Shown here piece by piece: positions 36,767-48,390 of a stretch of DNA of 64,000 bases; within the stretch, counting starts at the first letter, position 1, and each line of letters begins with the position of its first letter. Under the pieces are notes generated by a model that did no database searches, was not told the DNA's origin, and saw only the letters and a list, made by a program, of their open reading frames with translations. Made by a program: the position numbers and the translations under genes. Source of the DNA: JAZGGS01 sp963714405 (lineage in GTDB: Bacteria > Bacteroidota > Ignavibacteria > Ignavibacteriales > Ignavibacteriaceae); contig CAVQOH010000003.1 in the NCBI GenBank assembly GCA_963714405.1, forward strand, positions 62,001 to 126,000, read 5' to 3'.

Positions 36767-36826
36767 TTGGATTATGAGCTTTATTGTTTAACCGAGGAAG
36801 AGATTAAAATTGTTGAATGGAATTAA
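36767..36826 (+). pseudogene. Second methyltransferase C-terminal remnant
   Basis: The frame reads LDYELYCLTEEEIKIVEWN then TAA, again the LYGLTEEEIKIVE-type tail of restriction-modification methyltransferases. It directly follows the ORF6N remnant and its stop overlaps the end of the AlbA-domain gene on the other strand. Two tails within 0.5 kb suggest repeated insertion and loss or an old duplication. Confidence 0.5.
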
Positions 36827-37479
36827 CCCGCAGCAGTAAAAAACTCTTCGCCATTATCTTTTGTATGAATCATAAGCAGGTTTGCACGAACCATCTTAAC
36901 TAATGTGCGCGATGCTCTTCTTTCCGAAATGTTAACAAGATTACTAAGCTCTTTAACTGATATTTTTTCCTTTTTTGCAAGGTATGCAAAAACTGTTTTT
37001 TCTAATTCTCCTATTATATATTTTTTCAGACTAACATTTCCTGATTGCGCTTTTAATATCCTTACCATTTCCTTACTTGCTTGTAAGCTCTTATCATTTA
37101 CTCGCACTGTAACAACGGATTTGTTGATATCAAGTTCTTTTTCAAAATCCTGTAAACGGTGAGGTTTTTTATCCGATTCAGGAATAGAAACAATAACAAT
37201 TTCTTTTCCATATAACTCTTTAAATTCAATTGAATAATCCAGTGGAGGTTCACAATAATTATTTGCAGCATCGCAGATCATTTCTGCTTCGGCTTTTTCG
37301 CTTTCTACACCGACTATAACACCATTATCATCAACACCAAAAAGTATGTGACCGCCCTTTGTGTTTGCAAATGCAATCATTTCTCTGGAAATTTTTTCAG
37401 GTGTGGTAAAGAATCGTTTAAATTCACATTGAATAGTTTCCCCTTCTTCAATTAATTCTTTTAAATCCCTTCTGTTCAC
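36823..37479 (-). CDS. AlbA/Schlafen-type putative DNA-binding (divergent AAA-4) protein
   Basis: About 219 residues from GTG 37479; the frame is open to 37548 but that would overlap the upstream stop by 40 bp. GETIQCEFKRFFTT, MIAFANTKGGHILFGVDDNG and the IVSIPESDKKPHR segment are signatures of the AlbA_2/Schlafen AAA-4 domain. The C-terminal part (ISVKELSNLVNISERRASRT) is a winged-helix-like domain. Such proteins are often regulators or defence-linked; the role here is unknown. It borders the ORF6N/methyltransferase graveyard, possibly a surviving member of it. Confidence 0.72.
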   Translation of the reverse strand: MNRRDLKELIEEGETIQCEFKRFFTTPEKISREMIAFANTKGGHILFGVDDNGVIVGVESEKAEAEMICDAANNYCEPPLDYSIEFKELYGKEIVIVSIPESDKKPHRLQDFEKELDINKSVVTVRVNDKSLQASKEMVRILKAQSGNVSLKKYIIGELEKTVFAYLAKKEKISVKELSNLVNISERRASRTLVKMVRANLLMIHTKDNGEEFFTAAG

Positions 37480-37507
37480 AACTAAATGATTTTGTTTAAA
37501 GAAAAGG

Positions 37508-39913
37508 TTATCTTCGCCGTCTTGGATTCCAAACTGGTTCTTTAACAACAGGAATGTTGCTCAATTCAATTTTTTCTTCTTCATCTTCTTCTAAAACGTT
37601 TTCTGCTTCCTCATCCATGGCAACAATTATGGAATCAGGAATCGATTCATCAATAGAAATAAAAACGCTATCAGTTGTTAATGAATCAGACGGGTTTTCA
37701 ATAGCTATAAGAGAATCCTGTAATGCTAATTCCTGCTTTCTTAGTTCCTGTTTGTAAGTTGTAAGCTTGGGAGCAATAATTTTTACATATTCAGAAGCTG
37801 GGTAATTGGTAACTAAAGAATCATAATATGCTGCAGCGGAATCGAGAAGAAAAAGTTCATTCTCCAATATCCAGCCGCAGGTGTAAAGAGCTTTGGGTGC
37901 ATAGGTAGAATTTGGATATAATTTATGGACATTATAAAAACCATTAATTGCGCCGGCATATTCTTTAAGAAGAAGTAATGATTCGGCTTCAATAAAATCT
38001 TCTCGTGCTGGATCATAATCAAGATCAATCAGCGGTTTATTTAGTTTATTTGCAGCAGCATTCACAATACTTTCATTCTTATAGTCATCATAAATTATCG
38101 TAAACAAACTATCTGCTCTTTTTTGATTATCCATTGTTAAATAATAGCTTCCCATTGCGTAGAGTGTGCCCGCGTGGTATGGTGTGTTGGGGTAGCTGGT
38201 AAGATTACTGTTGTAATACCAATATGCCGAATCAGGTAAATTGAGTTCAGTAAGAAAAAGATTGCCAAGCTGCAATTGGTTTAAAACTATTATAGTTATC
38301 AGGGAATCTTCTGTAATTGCTGGACGCCGCGGTGGATTATTTTTAAACTTAAGCGTATCAGGTAACCCTGCTGTAAGTTCTCTTTCTCTTTGTTCACGTT
38401 GTCTTTTTTCCAATTCATATTGCTGAAGTTCTAACGGCGTTAGCATTGAAGGATCAGAGAACAAACTATCAAAAACAAAAACTATTGCTGAATCTGAATA
38501 TAAAGTATCATACAATTGTGCGTATAGGGTATCTCTGTTTCTGTAGGTAAATGTGGTATCTCTTGCTATAAGTGAATCTATAGTTTTTATAGTATCCTTG
38601 TATGCACCCGTAGTATCAGTATTAACCATCATCGATTCAAGACCTGCCCATATTTCCTGAAGTTCTTTTACATTTTCAATCTCATCTGCTATGGCAAGTG
38701 AATCTTCCACATACTTTGCAGAGTCTTTTACAAATTCATCAGGATTCTGATAATAAAAGATTTGTTTATTGTATTTGTTCAACTCTTTACGAAGATTTAC
38801 ATAACTGGTAAACAGCTGGTTTTTTTCTTTTGCTGGTAAAACATATAATGGAGGAAGCGTACTGGTTGTTGCTTTTTTATAGTAAGATGCTGCGCTATCG
38901 AGCTGTTTTAATCCTGCTTCATAAATCAAACCCATCTCATATTTTGCTGCACCCGCAGTAGGATCGTTTCTGTAAGTAGTATCAACTAAAGTTAATTTGC
39001 TTATTGCATCATCAAACCTGTTAAGTGAAGCATAAGTTTTACCAATTTCAAAATCGATGTTTGCAAGTTTATCCAGGTACTTATCTTCTGATCGCATATC
39101 TTCGAAGATTAATAAAGCATTCTCACTTTGCCCACCATCCCTGAGTGCCTGCCCGTATTTTAATTTTGCATCAGTTTCAAGATCAAAATCCGGAGAAAAT
39201 TCAAATACATTTTTGTAAGCAGTAATTGCATTTTGAATATCACCAATTTTTACATTCAGATTTCCAATCTCATACCAAGCTTCGGCTTTAATTTCATCAT
39301 CTTCCGAAATATTCATAAACTCATTTGCAAGCTCTATTGCAACGCCGATAATCTTCAGTAGTAACTTTATAAATTATTTCCTCAATGTAGGCATCTTGTA
39401 CGATTAATCTCTTCTCCTGCATAATGGCAGCCTGTCTTACATCGTTTAAAGTTGTAAAGTGCTTTACTATATTGTTTTAAGTTTCATCTGGCATTTGCCA
39501 ATCCAAAGGTTTGCCTCAAGTTCGTATTCACTTTCTACCTGTGATGCAACAAGTTCTTCAAATTTGCGCTGCGATTTTTGATAGTTACCCTTATAGTAGA
39601 ATGATTTACCCAGCATAAGCAATGCATCTTCAACATAACCGGTTTCAGAATGAAATTGAAGGATGGCTGAACATTTTTCAATTACTTTATCAAGCTCTGT
39701 ATTAGCAGTGCCGGGTATAACAAGTGGAGTTGTAGCAAAAAGATCACGCTGCTGTGCATAAATTTGTTCTTCAGCTTTTTCAAAAGATTCTGCAGCATTA
39801 TAGTATACATTGAAGTAAGTTGTAAAGCTTTCCCAAATACTACATCCAACTGTTCCCGACAACAGCAATATGAGTATAACTAACCGGAATTTTTTAAGAA
39901 CGGATAAAACCAT
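37508..39913 (-). CDS. TPR outer-envelope lipoprotein (three frameshifts)
   Basis: About 800 residues. The N-terminus is a lipoprotein signal with lipobox TVGC (Cys24), followed by many tetratricopeptide-like repeats (ALLMLGKSFYYKGNYQKSQR, AEAWYEIGNLNVKIGDIQNA and others), a charged linker around the middle, more TPRs, an acidic stretch (EEAENVLEEDEEEK) and a basic end (NPRRRR). Breaks near 39472, 39450 and 39342 each vanish on removing one base. Proteins of this kind are common in Bacteroidota and may scaffold envelope complexes; a gliding/T9SS link is possible but not shown. Confidence 0.72.
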
Positions 39914-39959
39914 AAAATGAAGCTATTAAAGATCAAATAAAACAAAAAGGTAAATTTCC

Positions 39960-40298
39960 TTACAATGCATGTTTACCTGATTCATCTGTTCTTATTCTTA
40001 TTACATCTTCAATCTTTGAAATAAAAATTTTACCATCACCCACCTGTCCTGTTTTTGCGGTTTTTGCAATTGCGTCAACTACTTTTTCCACTTTTGAATC
40101 TTCCACAACAACCTCGATCTTCATTTTTGGTACAAATTCAATTCTGTACTCACTACCCCTGTAGGTTTCAGTGTGCCCTTTTTGTCTGCCATAACCTCTT
40201 ACTTCAGAAATGGTTAATCCTTTAATTCCTTCTTCCAGCAGGGCTTCTTTTACATCATCCAATTTAAACGGACGGATTATAGCTTCAATTTTTTTCAT
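39960..40298 (-). CDS. glnB: Nitrogen regulatory protein PII
   Basis: A 112-residue trimeric signal protein sensing 2-oxoglutarate and ATP/ADP. MKKIEAIIRPFKLDDVKEAL is the N-terminus and TYRGSEYRIEF is the T-loop with the uridylylation Tyr51. VGDGKIFISKIEDVIRIRT is the C-terminal signature. No amtB is adjacent, so GlnB versus GlnK cannot be decided. The adenylyltransferase gene glnE, a classical PII output, lies 3.3 kb away on the other strand. Confidence 0.93.
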   Translation of the reverse strand: MKKIEAIIRPFKLDDVKEALLEEGIKGLTISEVRGYGRQKGHTETYRGSEYRIEFVPKMKIEVVVEDSKVEKVVDAIAKTAKTGQVGDGKIFISKIEDVIRIRTDESGKHAL

Positions 40299-40312
40299 AA
40301 AAACTCTTTAAA

Positions 40313-43300
40313 CTATTTGCCATGACATTGCTTATATTTTTTACCACTGCCGCATGGGCAGGGATCATTTCTTCCAACTTTTTCTCCAACTTTTACAGGT
40401 TGTGCTTTTCCAGCCCTATGTGGTCCAGGTTGCTGGCTTCCCCTGAAAATCCAATATTTGTAGTTGACTTTGTTTGCTTTCAGTAATTCTGCTTGCAGGT
40501 TGTCTTCTTCTTTGTTGAATTTCATCGGGAGCCTGCGGAAAGAATTTAAATGCAAATGAAACAACATCATTTCTTACCTGTTCAAGCAGGGTTACAAAAA
40601 TTTAAATGCTTCACTTTATATTCAACCAAAGGATCTTTCTGACCATAAGCACTTAAACCTATTCCTTCTTTAAGATCATCCATTTCGCGCAGATGTTCTT
40701 TCCATTTTTGATCTATCACACTTAGCACGGCATATCTTTCCAGCCGTGCCATTAATTCGCGAGCCTAAGCATTTCTTCTTTTTTGCGTAAAAATTCTTTA
40801 GCTGCATCTAAGATACGTTTTGCTTTAATGCCATCTTTACCAAGAGATTCAAATTCTTCAGGTTCAAGTTTTATTTCAATAAGAAGATTGTGAAGTAATT
40901 CTTCTTTTATGCTGTCAACAAGAACATCATCGAAATTTCTATCAATTACATCCTCAACAAATTCTTCAAGGAGATCAAATAATTTCACCTTTTAATCTAT
41001 CACCCTGCAGAGCTCTTGCCTCTTCTTGTATAAATAACTTCTCTCTGCTGGTTCATTGTATCATCGTATTCAAGCAGTCTTTTTCTAATTGCAAAGTTAT
41101 TTTCTTCGACTTTCTTCTGAGCACGTTCAACAGATTTTGTAATCATCGGATGCTGAATTACTTCACCTTCCTTAATTCCCATTCTTTCCATCACAGTTGA
41201 AATTCTGTCACTTCCAAACAATCTCATAAATCATCTTCAAGTGAAAGATAAAATTTGGTTGTACCGGGATCACCCTGCCTTCCGGAACGACCTCTAAGCT
41301 GTCTATCAATTCTCCTTGATTCATGTCTTTCAGTTCCAAGAATATACAAACCGCTGTCTTTCCATTACACCCTGCTCCCAGTTTTATATCAGTTCCTCTG
41401 CCTGCCATGTTTGTAGCAATTGTAACTAGCACCGATTTCACCTGCGTGTGCAACAATTTCAGCTTCACGTTGATGTTGTTTTGCATTAAGCACATTATGT
41501 TGAACTCCATTTCGCTTTAACATTCTGCTAATGGTTTCTGAAACTTCAACTGAAGTTGTACCAACCAGTACAGGTCTTCCATCTTGCGCGAGGTTTCTGA
41601 ATTTCCTCAATAACAGCATTATATTTTTCTCTTTTGGTTTTGAAATATTGCATCATCCATCATCTTCACGGGTAATTGGTTTGTTTGTTGGAATTACAAC
41701 TACATCCAAGTTTATAAATTTCAAAAAACTCTCCTTCTTCGGTTTCTGCAGTACCAGTCATTCCTGCAAGTTTGTTGTACATTCTAAAATAATTTTGAAG
41801 TGTAATGGTAGCGAGTGTCTGAGAATCTCTTTGAACTTTAACATTTTCTTTTGCTTCAATTGCCTGGTGAAGCCCATCACTGTACCTTCTTCCCGGAAGA
41901 ACACGTCCTGTAAACTCATCAACAATAGCAATTTTTCCATCTTCAGTAATCACGTATTCATCATCTTTTTCAAAAAGTGTATAGCTTTTAATAACTGATG
42001 AATAGTGTGAATTCTATCACTTGCTGCGGAGTATTTGCTATAAAGTTCATCTTTTTTTCTAACTTTTTCCTGATCATCGAAAGTATCAGGATCTGTGTTC
42101 AAATTTGCTTATCTCCAGTTCCAAGATCGGTAAGGATAAAATAATCTTTTTCCATTCCGCTGCCATGCGCAAGTTCTTCTCTACCCTTTTCAGTTAGATC
42201 AATCGTATTATTGTTTTTCATCGATTACAAAATAGAGTTCATCATCAACGATGTGCATATTCTTTGCTTTTTCACGCAAAAATTCCAGCTCGGTATCGAG
42301 CATTAATTTTTTATAGGATGGTTCGCTCGTAATTTTTGAAAGCTTATTGCTTTTTGGTAAGCCCCTGTAAACGCTCTGAATACATGAACTCCTGCTTCTG
42401 CATCATCACCAGTCACTTTCTTCAAGCAGTTTTTCTGCTTCAGACAGCATAGAAGCAACAAGATTTTTTTGTTTTCTGATATATACGGTCGATCTTTGGT
42501 TTCATTTCGTTGAACTTGATGATCATCAACATCAACAGCGCCGGAAATTATCAGTGGCGTTCTTGCTTCATCAATTAAAACAGAATCAACCTCGTCCACT
42601 ATTGCATAGTTATGTCCCCGCTGAACCTGCCCTTCTTTTTCAATTGCCATATTATCACGAAGGTAATCGAAACCAAATTCATTATTCGTTCCGTAAGTAA
42701 TATCTGCGCTGTACTGCTTCTTCCGCTGATTTGGATCCATCGTGTTAAGTATGCAGCTAACTGTTAATCCATGAAATTTAAAAATCTCACCCATCCATTC
42801 GCTGTCACGTTGTGCAAGGTAATCGTTAACAGTTACAAGATGGCAGCCTCTTCCGGTAAGTGCATTCAGGTAAAGTGGTAAAGTTGCAACAAGAGTTTTT
42901 CCTTCGCCTGTAGCCATCTCAGCAATTTTACCTTGATGAAGAACAACTCCGCCCATCAGCTGAACATCATAAGGAACCATATCCCATGTAATTTTAGTTT
43001 CCAACAATGGTCCAGCTTTTCCCAAGTAATCTTTCACAGGTTGATTTAACCACTGCAAATGCTTCGGGTAAAAGTTGATCTAATATTTCTTCATACTCTT
43101 CGTTAAGTTGTTCGTTTAATTCATCAAGTTCATCGTAAGCAGCATTTCTATCAAAATCTTCATCGGTTTGAAGTTTTGTTTTTATCTCTTCAATTTGATT
43201 CCTGGTTTCTTCGGTGTGCTTTTGTATTTTTTCTTTAAACTCTGTGGTTTTGGCTTTTAGCTGATCATCAGATAAATCTTTTATCTTCTCATATTCTTCA

Positions 43301-43383
43301 TTTATTTCTGCAACAATTGGCCATAGATATTTAATATCTTTTTCGTGCTTATCGCCGAATATCTTCTTTATTATTTTTAGCAT
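40313..43383 (-). CDS. secA: Preprotein translocase ATPase SecA (heavily frameshifted)
   Basis: Motor ATPase of the Sec translocon, about 1000 residues when repaired. Pieces in all three frames occur in correct order: LPEAFAVVK, EMATGEGKTLVATLPLYLNA (Walker A), VNDYLAQRDSEWMG, IVDEVDSVLIDEARTPLIIS, LPGRRYSDGLHQAIEAKE, MTGTAETEEGEF, TNMAGRGTDIKLGAG, RRIDRQLRGRSGRQGDPG, YAVLSVIDQKWKEHL, and the C-terminal zinc motif GRNDPCPCGSGKKYKQCHG. I count about twenty breaks, nearly all cured by deleting one base (for example near 42997, 42516, 42366, 42215, 41708, 41433, 41031). SecA is essential, so these are almost certainly sequence errors. Confidence 0.92.
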
Positions 43384-43647
43384 ATTGTAGTGTTTCTCAA
43401 TTAAAAATTAGCAAATAAAGTTAAATATTAACTGATTTGAATTGCAATTTAAGAATTTTTACTTAGAATGAGTTGATGTGGGAAATTGATAAATTTCAAA
43501 AAAAGGTAGTTAATTTGAATTGATCATCTATTAAAAATTTGCCTGTTTGCCAACAACCAGCTTCCTTCATTCTTAAAGTGCTAACAAACCGATTTATTCT
43601 TAAATTTGAGTAATAATTGATTATTTGAATTAAACAACTCAGTTCCA
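43384..43647. other. Divergent intergenic region between secA and glnE
   Basis: 264 bp, very A/T-rich, with no ORF, tRNA or clear hairpin visible. It should hold promoters for both divergent genes, but I could not pick out convincing elements by eye. Confidence 0.5.
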
Positions 43648-46453
43648 TTGCGTTTAAACAAGCTTTCAAACGATTTTGTAAAAAAGATTGAGGAGATTTC
43701 GGCAGGAAATCTATCTTCAGAAATTTTAGAAAAATTTTTTACTTTAGCCGAAGGTGAAATTAAAAATCACTACTTCACTCATTCATCTGAATCAAACCTC
43801 TTAAGAATAATTCAAAGTACTTTTGAAAAAATTTCATTTCTGCAAAACTGTGTAAAGTATCCTCACTATATAGAAATTCTTGTAAGCATTTCAGTTAACA
43901 GCAATTATTTAGCCGATATACTTGTTATAAATCCCGAATATTTTTACTGGGTTGTTAATTCTTCGGTTTTAAATAATAAACTTGAGCCAAAATCATTTTT
44001 GCAGGAAGTTAAAGAATCAACAAGACACTACAACTCTTTCAATTCAAAAGTTCGCACATTAAAATCAATTAAAAGAAAAGAGCTATTAAGAATTGGTTTA
44101 AAAGATATTTACAACAAAACTGAACTGGTTGAAATAACTGAAGAGCTTTCAATTTTAGCTTCAACGTTAATTTCAGAATTGTTTAATATTTGTTATGAAA
44201 AAACACTGGCAAAAAATAAAATTGAAAAAACATCAAGAAAATATTGTATTGTTTCATTGGGTAAACTTGGCGGTAATGAACTTAATTACAGTTCTGATAC
44301 TGATTTAATTGTTTTTTACGATAAAGAAAGTAAACTAAGCAGCAAAAAATTTTACAGTGAAATTTTAACCGAGACCATTCATCTTTTTTTGCAAACAGCT
44401 GCATCAACTGAAGGAGGACATTTATACAGAATTGATTTGAGATTAAGACCTGATGGAAGGAACTCGCCTTTGTGCAGAAGTTTAAATGAGTATTTAAACT
44501 ATTATGAAAGCAGAGGTGAAGATTGGGAAAGGCAAATGCTTATAAAAGCAAATTTTCTTGGCGGGCACAGCAAACTATTTGACCAATTTGTTTCATATCT
44601 TTCGCCTTTTATTTACCCAACTTCAAGTTATAGTTCACCCTTAGAGCATATTAAAAAACTAAAATCTGTTGTAGAAAGAAAATTAGGTGATGAAGAAAAT
44701 ATAAAACTAATTCCTGGTGGAATAAGAGATATAGAATTTTCTGTACAAGCGCTTCAACTAATGTATGGAGGGAAATATAAGAATATACAAACTGGTAATA
44801 CAATAGCTGCTCTTAACCAACTTGAAAAAGTTACTCTTCTAACAAATAAAGAAAAGAAAACTTTTGAAAGCGCTTATATTTTATACAGGAAAACAGAACA
44901 TTATCTCCAATTAATGAATAATGCACAAACTCATATAGTTCCGCAGAATGGCGAAATTACAGAAAAACTAAGTATCTATCTGCATTTTGAAAGCTTTTCA
45001 AAATTTAAAACAACCTTAAATGATCAGCAAACTTGTGTCAGAAAAATTTACAATACAGTTGTCAGCGGAAATGGAGGGAAAAAATCAGTTAATACTAAGA
45101 TACCTGAAGTAAATTTCAAAGATCCCCTGAGAGCATCAAAGAATTTAATATATCTGCGCGAAGGGAAAGGACTGCTTGGTGTACGCAGATTTGATAAAAA
45201 AACTTTTGAGGCATTTAAAAAAATTGAAATTCAATTGTTAAAATATCTTAATAAATCATCTTTCCCAGATAAATTGCTTGATAATTTTGTTAGGATAATT
45301 CGTTTTGCTGAGTTTCCATCCATCTGGTATAAGGAATTAAACGATAAACAATTTCTTAAAATACTTTTATCGATCTGTGAATTTTCTCAACGATCTATTG
45401 ATCTTTTTGCCGAGGATAAAGAATTGCGTGATTATTTTTTAAACCGTGAGTTTCTAAAAATATATTCAGCAAGACAGCTTTCGGTTTTCAGCATAAAAAA
45501 AATATTTTTTATTCTATCTACACAATGTGTACTTGGATTAATATCTCCTTTAAAAACTTCCAAGATGCTGAGTGAAACAGTTAAAAATAAATTGAAGGTA
45601 ATTTCAAATTCGTTTTTGCAAAATTATAAATGGAAACATGATTTATTTATTGCAGCACTGGGTTCCACAGGTTCAGGAGAGATGGTTTTTAACTCTGATA
45701 TTGATTTAATATTTGCAGCAAAAAATATCAACCGTTTTAAGAAAATTGAAAAAGATTTCCAGGATTATCTCTACATTCTGCAAACTGAATTAAAACCAAT
45801 TTCTGTTGATTGCCGCCTCCGACCAGAAGGTAAAAGCAGTCAGCTTGTTTGGGATATAGAAGAATATAAAAAATATTTTAATACAAGAGCAAGAACCTGG
45901 GAATTTCAATCGCTGATTAAATCTTCATTTATCAACGGGAATAAAAACTTATACAACGAATTTAACGGTGCAATTAAAACAGCTTTATATAGTAAAGATA
46001 AGACAGTAATCAAAAATGATATAGTTGAGATGAGAAAGAAACTAAGTTATTCTTCCACTTCTCAACTGCAAGTTATTGATTTAAAAGAAAGGTGCGGGTG
46101 GTTTTCCGGATATCGAGTATGCTATATATTTTATTATTCTTACTAACCTCATTTTATTTTCTAAATGCCGCGGGAAATCAATTGATTTGGCAGTTGATAA
46201 AATTACAGAGATAAAAATCAGGAAAGAGGATATTAAAACTATTAAAAAGAATTTTATATTCCTGAAGGAATTAGAAATAATTAATCAAATTGTATTTAAC
46301 AAGAATTCATCCAAGCTAACAAATGATATTTTGGAACCAGGAATTATCAAGAACAGTTTGTTTAATAAACACTACAGCAATATTGGCAAAACTTTAAACC
46401 AGGTTTTAAAAAGTAATATTAAAATATTTTCAATAATTATTAATGAAAAATAA
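43648..46453 (+). CDS. glnE: Glutamine synthetase adenylyltransferase GlnE (one frameshift)
   Basis: Bifunctional enzyme that adenylylates and deadenylylates glutamine synthetase under PII control. It has two nucleotidyltransferase domains: SLGKLGGNELNYSSDTDLIV near residue 210 and LGSTGSGEMVFNSDIDLIFA near residue 670; IPGGIRDIEFSVQ is the motif after the first. The frame breaks near 46090: removing one G gives LKKGAGGFPDIEYAIYF and joins the last 110 residues, ending at 46453. The start appears to be TTG 43648. The end overlaps the next gene by 11 bp. Confidence 0.9.
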
Positions 46454-48386
46454 AATAACTGCTTTTAGTAAAAAATATTTTTATCTGCTTACAGCTTTAT
46501 TTGCATTTATAGTTTATCTTTTCACTATTGCCCCATCGGTTGTTCACATTGATTCCGGCGAGCTTGCAGCAGTACAGGTTTTACCTGGCATTGCTCATCC
46601 AACCGGTTATCCGCTTTTTACCATAATAGGTTACCTTTTTTCATTAATTCCATTACCGTTTACAAAAATTTTTCAAATGAATTTACTTGCTGCAATTTAC
46701 TGCAGCACTGCAGTTGGAATTTTTACGTTCACAGCTAAATTCTGTTTAGATAACCTATCACTTTTTGATGCAAAGCAGAAACTCAAAACTAAAAAATCAA
46801 AGGATAAGAAGAAAAAACATAAAGATGTACAAAAAATCGTTGAAACCGGATTGCCTGAAACATTAAAAATACCATCAGCAGTTTTTGGAGGATTAATAAT
46901 TGCATTCAGCAAAACATTTTGGTTTCAAAGCACTTCTGTGGAGGTTTATTCACTTCATCTATTACTAATTACACTGATAATTTTTTTGTTAGTAAAAGCT
47001 TACTCTGTTTCACATAAAAGTGAGGATATAAAGCCATGGTTAATTTTTACTGTTGCACTGGCACTCGGTTTTACAAACCATATGACTACCTTATTGATAT
47101 TACCAGGCGTAGCATATCTGTATTTTTCAAGATTTAAATTCAACAAATCTTCTTTGGTTAAGATATTAATAATGATTTTAATTTTTGTACCGGTTTTAAT
47201 AATTATTTACTCTTATTTACCATTTCGAGCGTCACAATCACCTTTGCTAAATTGGGGAAACCCAATAGATTTTGAAAGAATTTTAAGACATATTTCGGGA
47301 AAGCAATACCAGGTATGGCTTTTCTCTTCAACAGCTGCAGCAAAAAAACAGTTTATTTATTTTATTGAAGTTTTACCTTTAGAGTTCTATTTAACACTAT
47401 CTATTGCGATAATTGGTTTATTTTATTCATATATAAAAGCAAGAAAAATTTTTCTGTTTATACTTATAACTTTCCTTTCAACAGTACTGTATTCTATAAA
47501 TTATGATATTCACGATATTGATGCATACTTCTTACTTGCATTTATTATGATTTCCTTCTTCTCAGTATTTGGTGCAATAAAGTTGTTCACCTTAAAAGGT
47601 GCAAAGCAAAAAATTGTTTTAATGATTTTAGGAATTGTTGCTGTTTTACAGTTCTACTTAAATTTCGGGAAAGTGGATCAAAGCAATGTTTATACTTTTG
47701 AAGATTATACAAAATCTTTATTGAACAGTGTTTCAGATGATGCAATAATTTTCAGTTACCAATGGGATTTTTTCATTTCAGAATCATACTATTACCAATT
47801 TGTTGAAGATTACAGAACTGATGTAAAAATAATTGATAAAGAACTGCTGCGCCGTTCGTGGTATTACAACCAGTTAAATAATTACGATGCAACTTTATTA
47901 CAAAAGGTTGATAGTGAAATTGAAAAGTTTTTAATTGCATTAAAGCCGTTTGAGAGAAGTGAAAATTATGATGCAAATAAACTTGAAAATCTTTACAGAA
48001 CAATAATGACTAAACTTATCTCGACAAATATTGATAATAGGGATTTTTATATAGCTCCTGAATTGGTTGAGCAGGAAATGAACAGAGGCGAATTCACTCT
48101 GCCAGATGGTTTTTATCTAGTGCCTGATTTGTTTTTATTTAAAGTTGTAAAGAGCAATGAATATGTACCAGCAGCTAATCCTGATTTTAAAATACGATTT
48201 CCAGAAAAGCGAACGCATTACATTGATAGCATTGAAAGATTTATTGGAATTGTACTTTCAAACAGAGCTGCTTATGAGATGAGATATGGAAAAAGCGAAA
48301 GGGCAAAAGTTTATGTACAAAAAATTATAAATGATTTACCAAATTATAAGTTGCCACCAGCTCTAATTCAATTAACAGAAAACTAA
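46443..48386 (+). CDS. DUF2723-family membrane protein (glycosyltransferase-like)
   Basis: A 647-residue polytopic protein. The start IAPSVVHIDSGELAAV and GIAHPTGYPLFT is the DUF2723 signature, with the acidic residues expected in GT-C-type glycosyltransferases that use lipid-linked sugars. About ten membrane helices occupy residues 10-420; a very lysine-rich cytoplasmic loop lies around residues 112-138. The last 230 residues are soluble. Probably transfers sugar at the envelope; donor and acceptor unknown. Translationally coupled to glnE by an 11-bp overlap, convergent with DUF4837. Confidence 0.82.
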   Translation: MKNKITAFSKKYFYLLTALFAFIVYLFTIAPSVVHIDSGELAAVQVLPGIAHPTGYPLFTIIGYLFSLIPLPFTKIFQMNLLAAIYCSTAVGIFTFTAKFCLDNLSLFDAKQKLKTKKSKDKKKKHKDVQKIVETGLPETLKIPSAVFGGLIIAFSKTFWFQSTSVEVYSLHLLLITLIIFLLVKAYSVSHKSEDIKPWLIFTVALALGFTNHMTTLLILPGVAYLYFSRFKFNKSSLVKILIMILIFVPVLIIIYSYLPFRASQSPLLNWGNPIDFERILRHISGKQYQVWLFSSTAAAKKQFIYFIEVLPLEFYLTLSIAIIGLFYSYIKARKIFLFILITFLSTVLYSINYDIHDIDAYFLLAFIMISFFSVFGAIKLFTLKGAKQKIVLMILGIVAVLQFYLNFGKVDQSNVYTFEDYTKSLLNSVSDDAIIFSYQWDFFISESYYYQFVEDYRTDVKIIDKELLRRSWYYNQLNNYDATLLQKVDSEIEKFLIALKPFERSENYDANKLENLYRTIMTKLISTNIDNRDFYIAPELVEQEMNRGEFTLPDGFYLVPDLFLFKVVKSNEYVPAANPDFKIRFPEKRTHYIDSIERFIGIVLSNRAAYEMRYGKSERAKVYVQKIINDLPNYKLPPALIQLTEN

Positions 48387-48390
48387 TTGA

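Noticed and set aside
41531..41998. 155-residue plus-strand ORF
   Set aside because: Antisense to secA, with no family features; the minus strand has clear SecA motifs.
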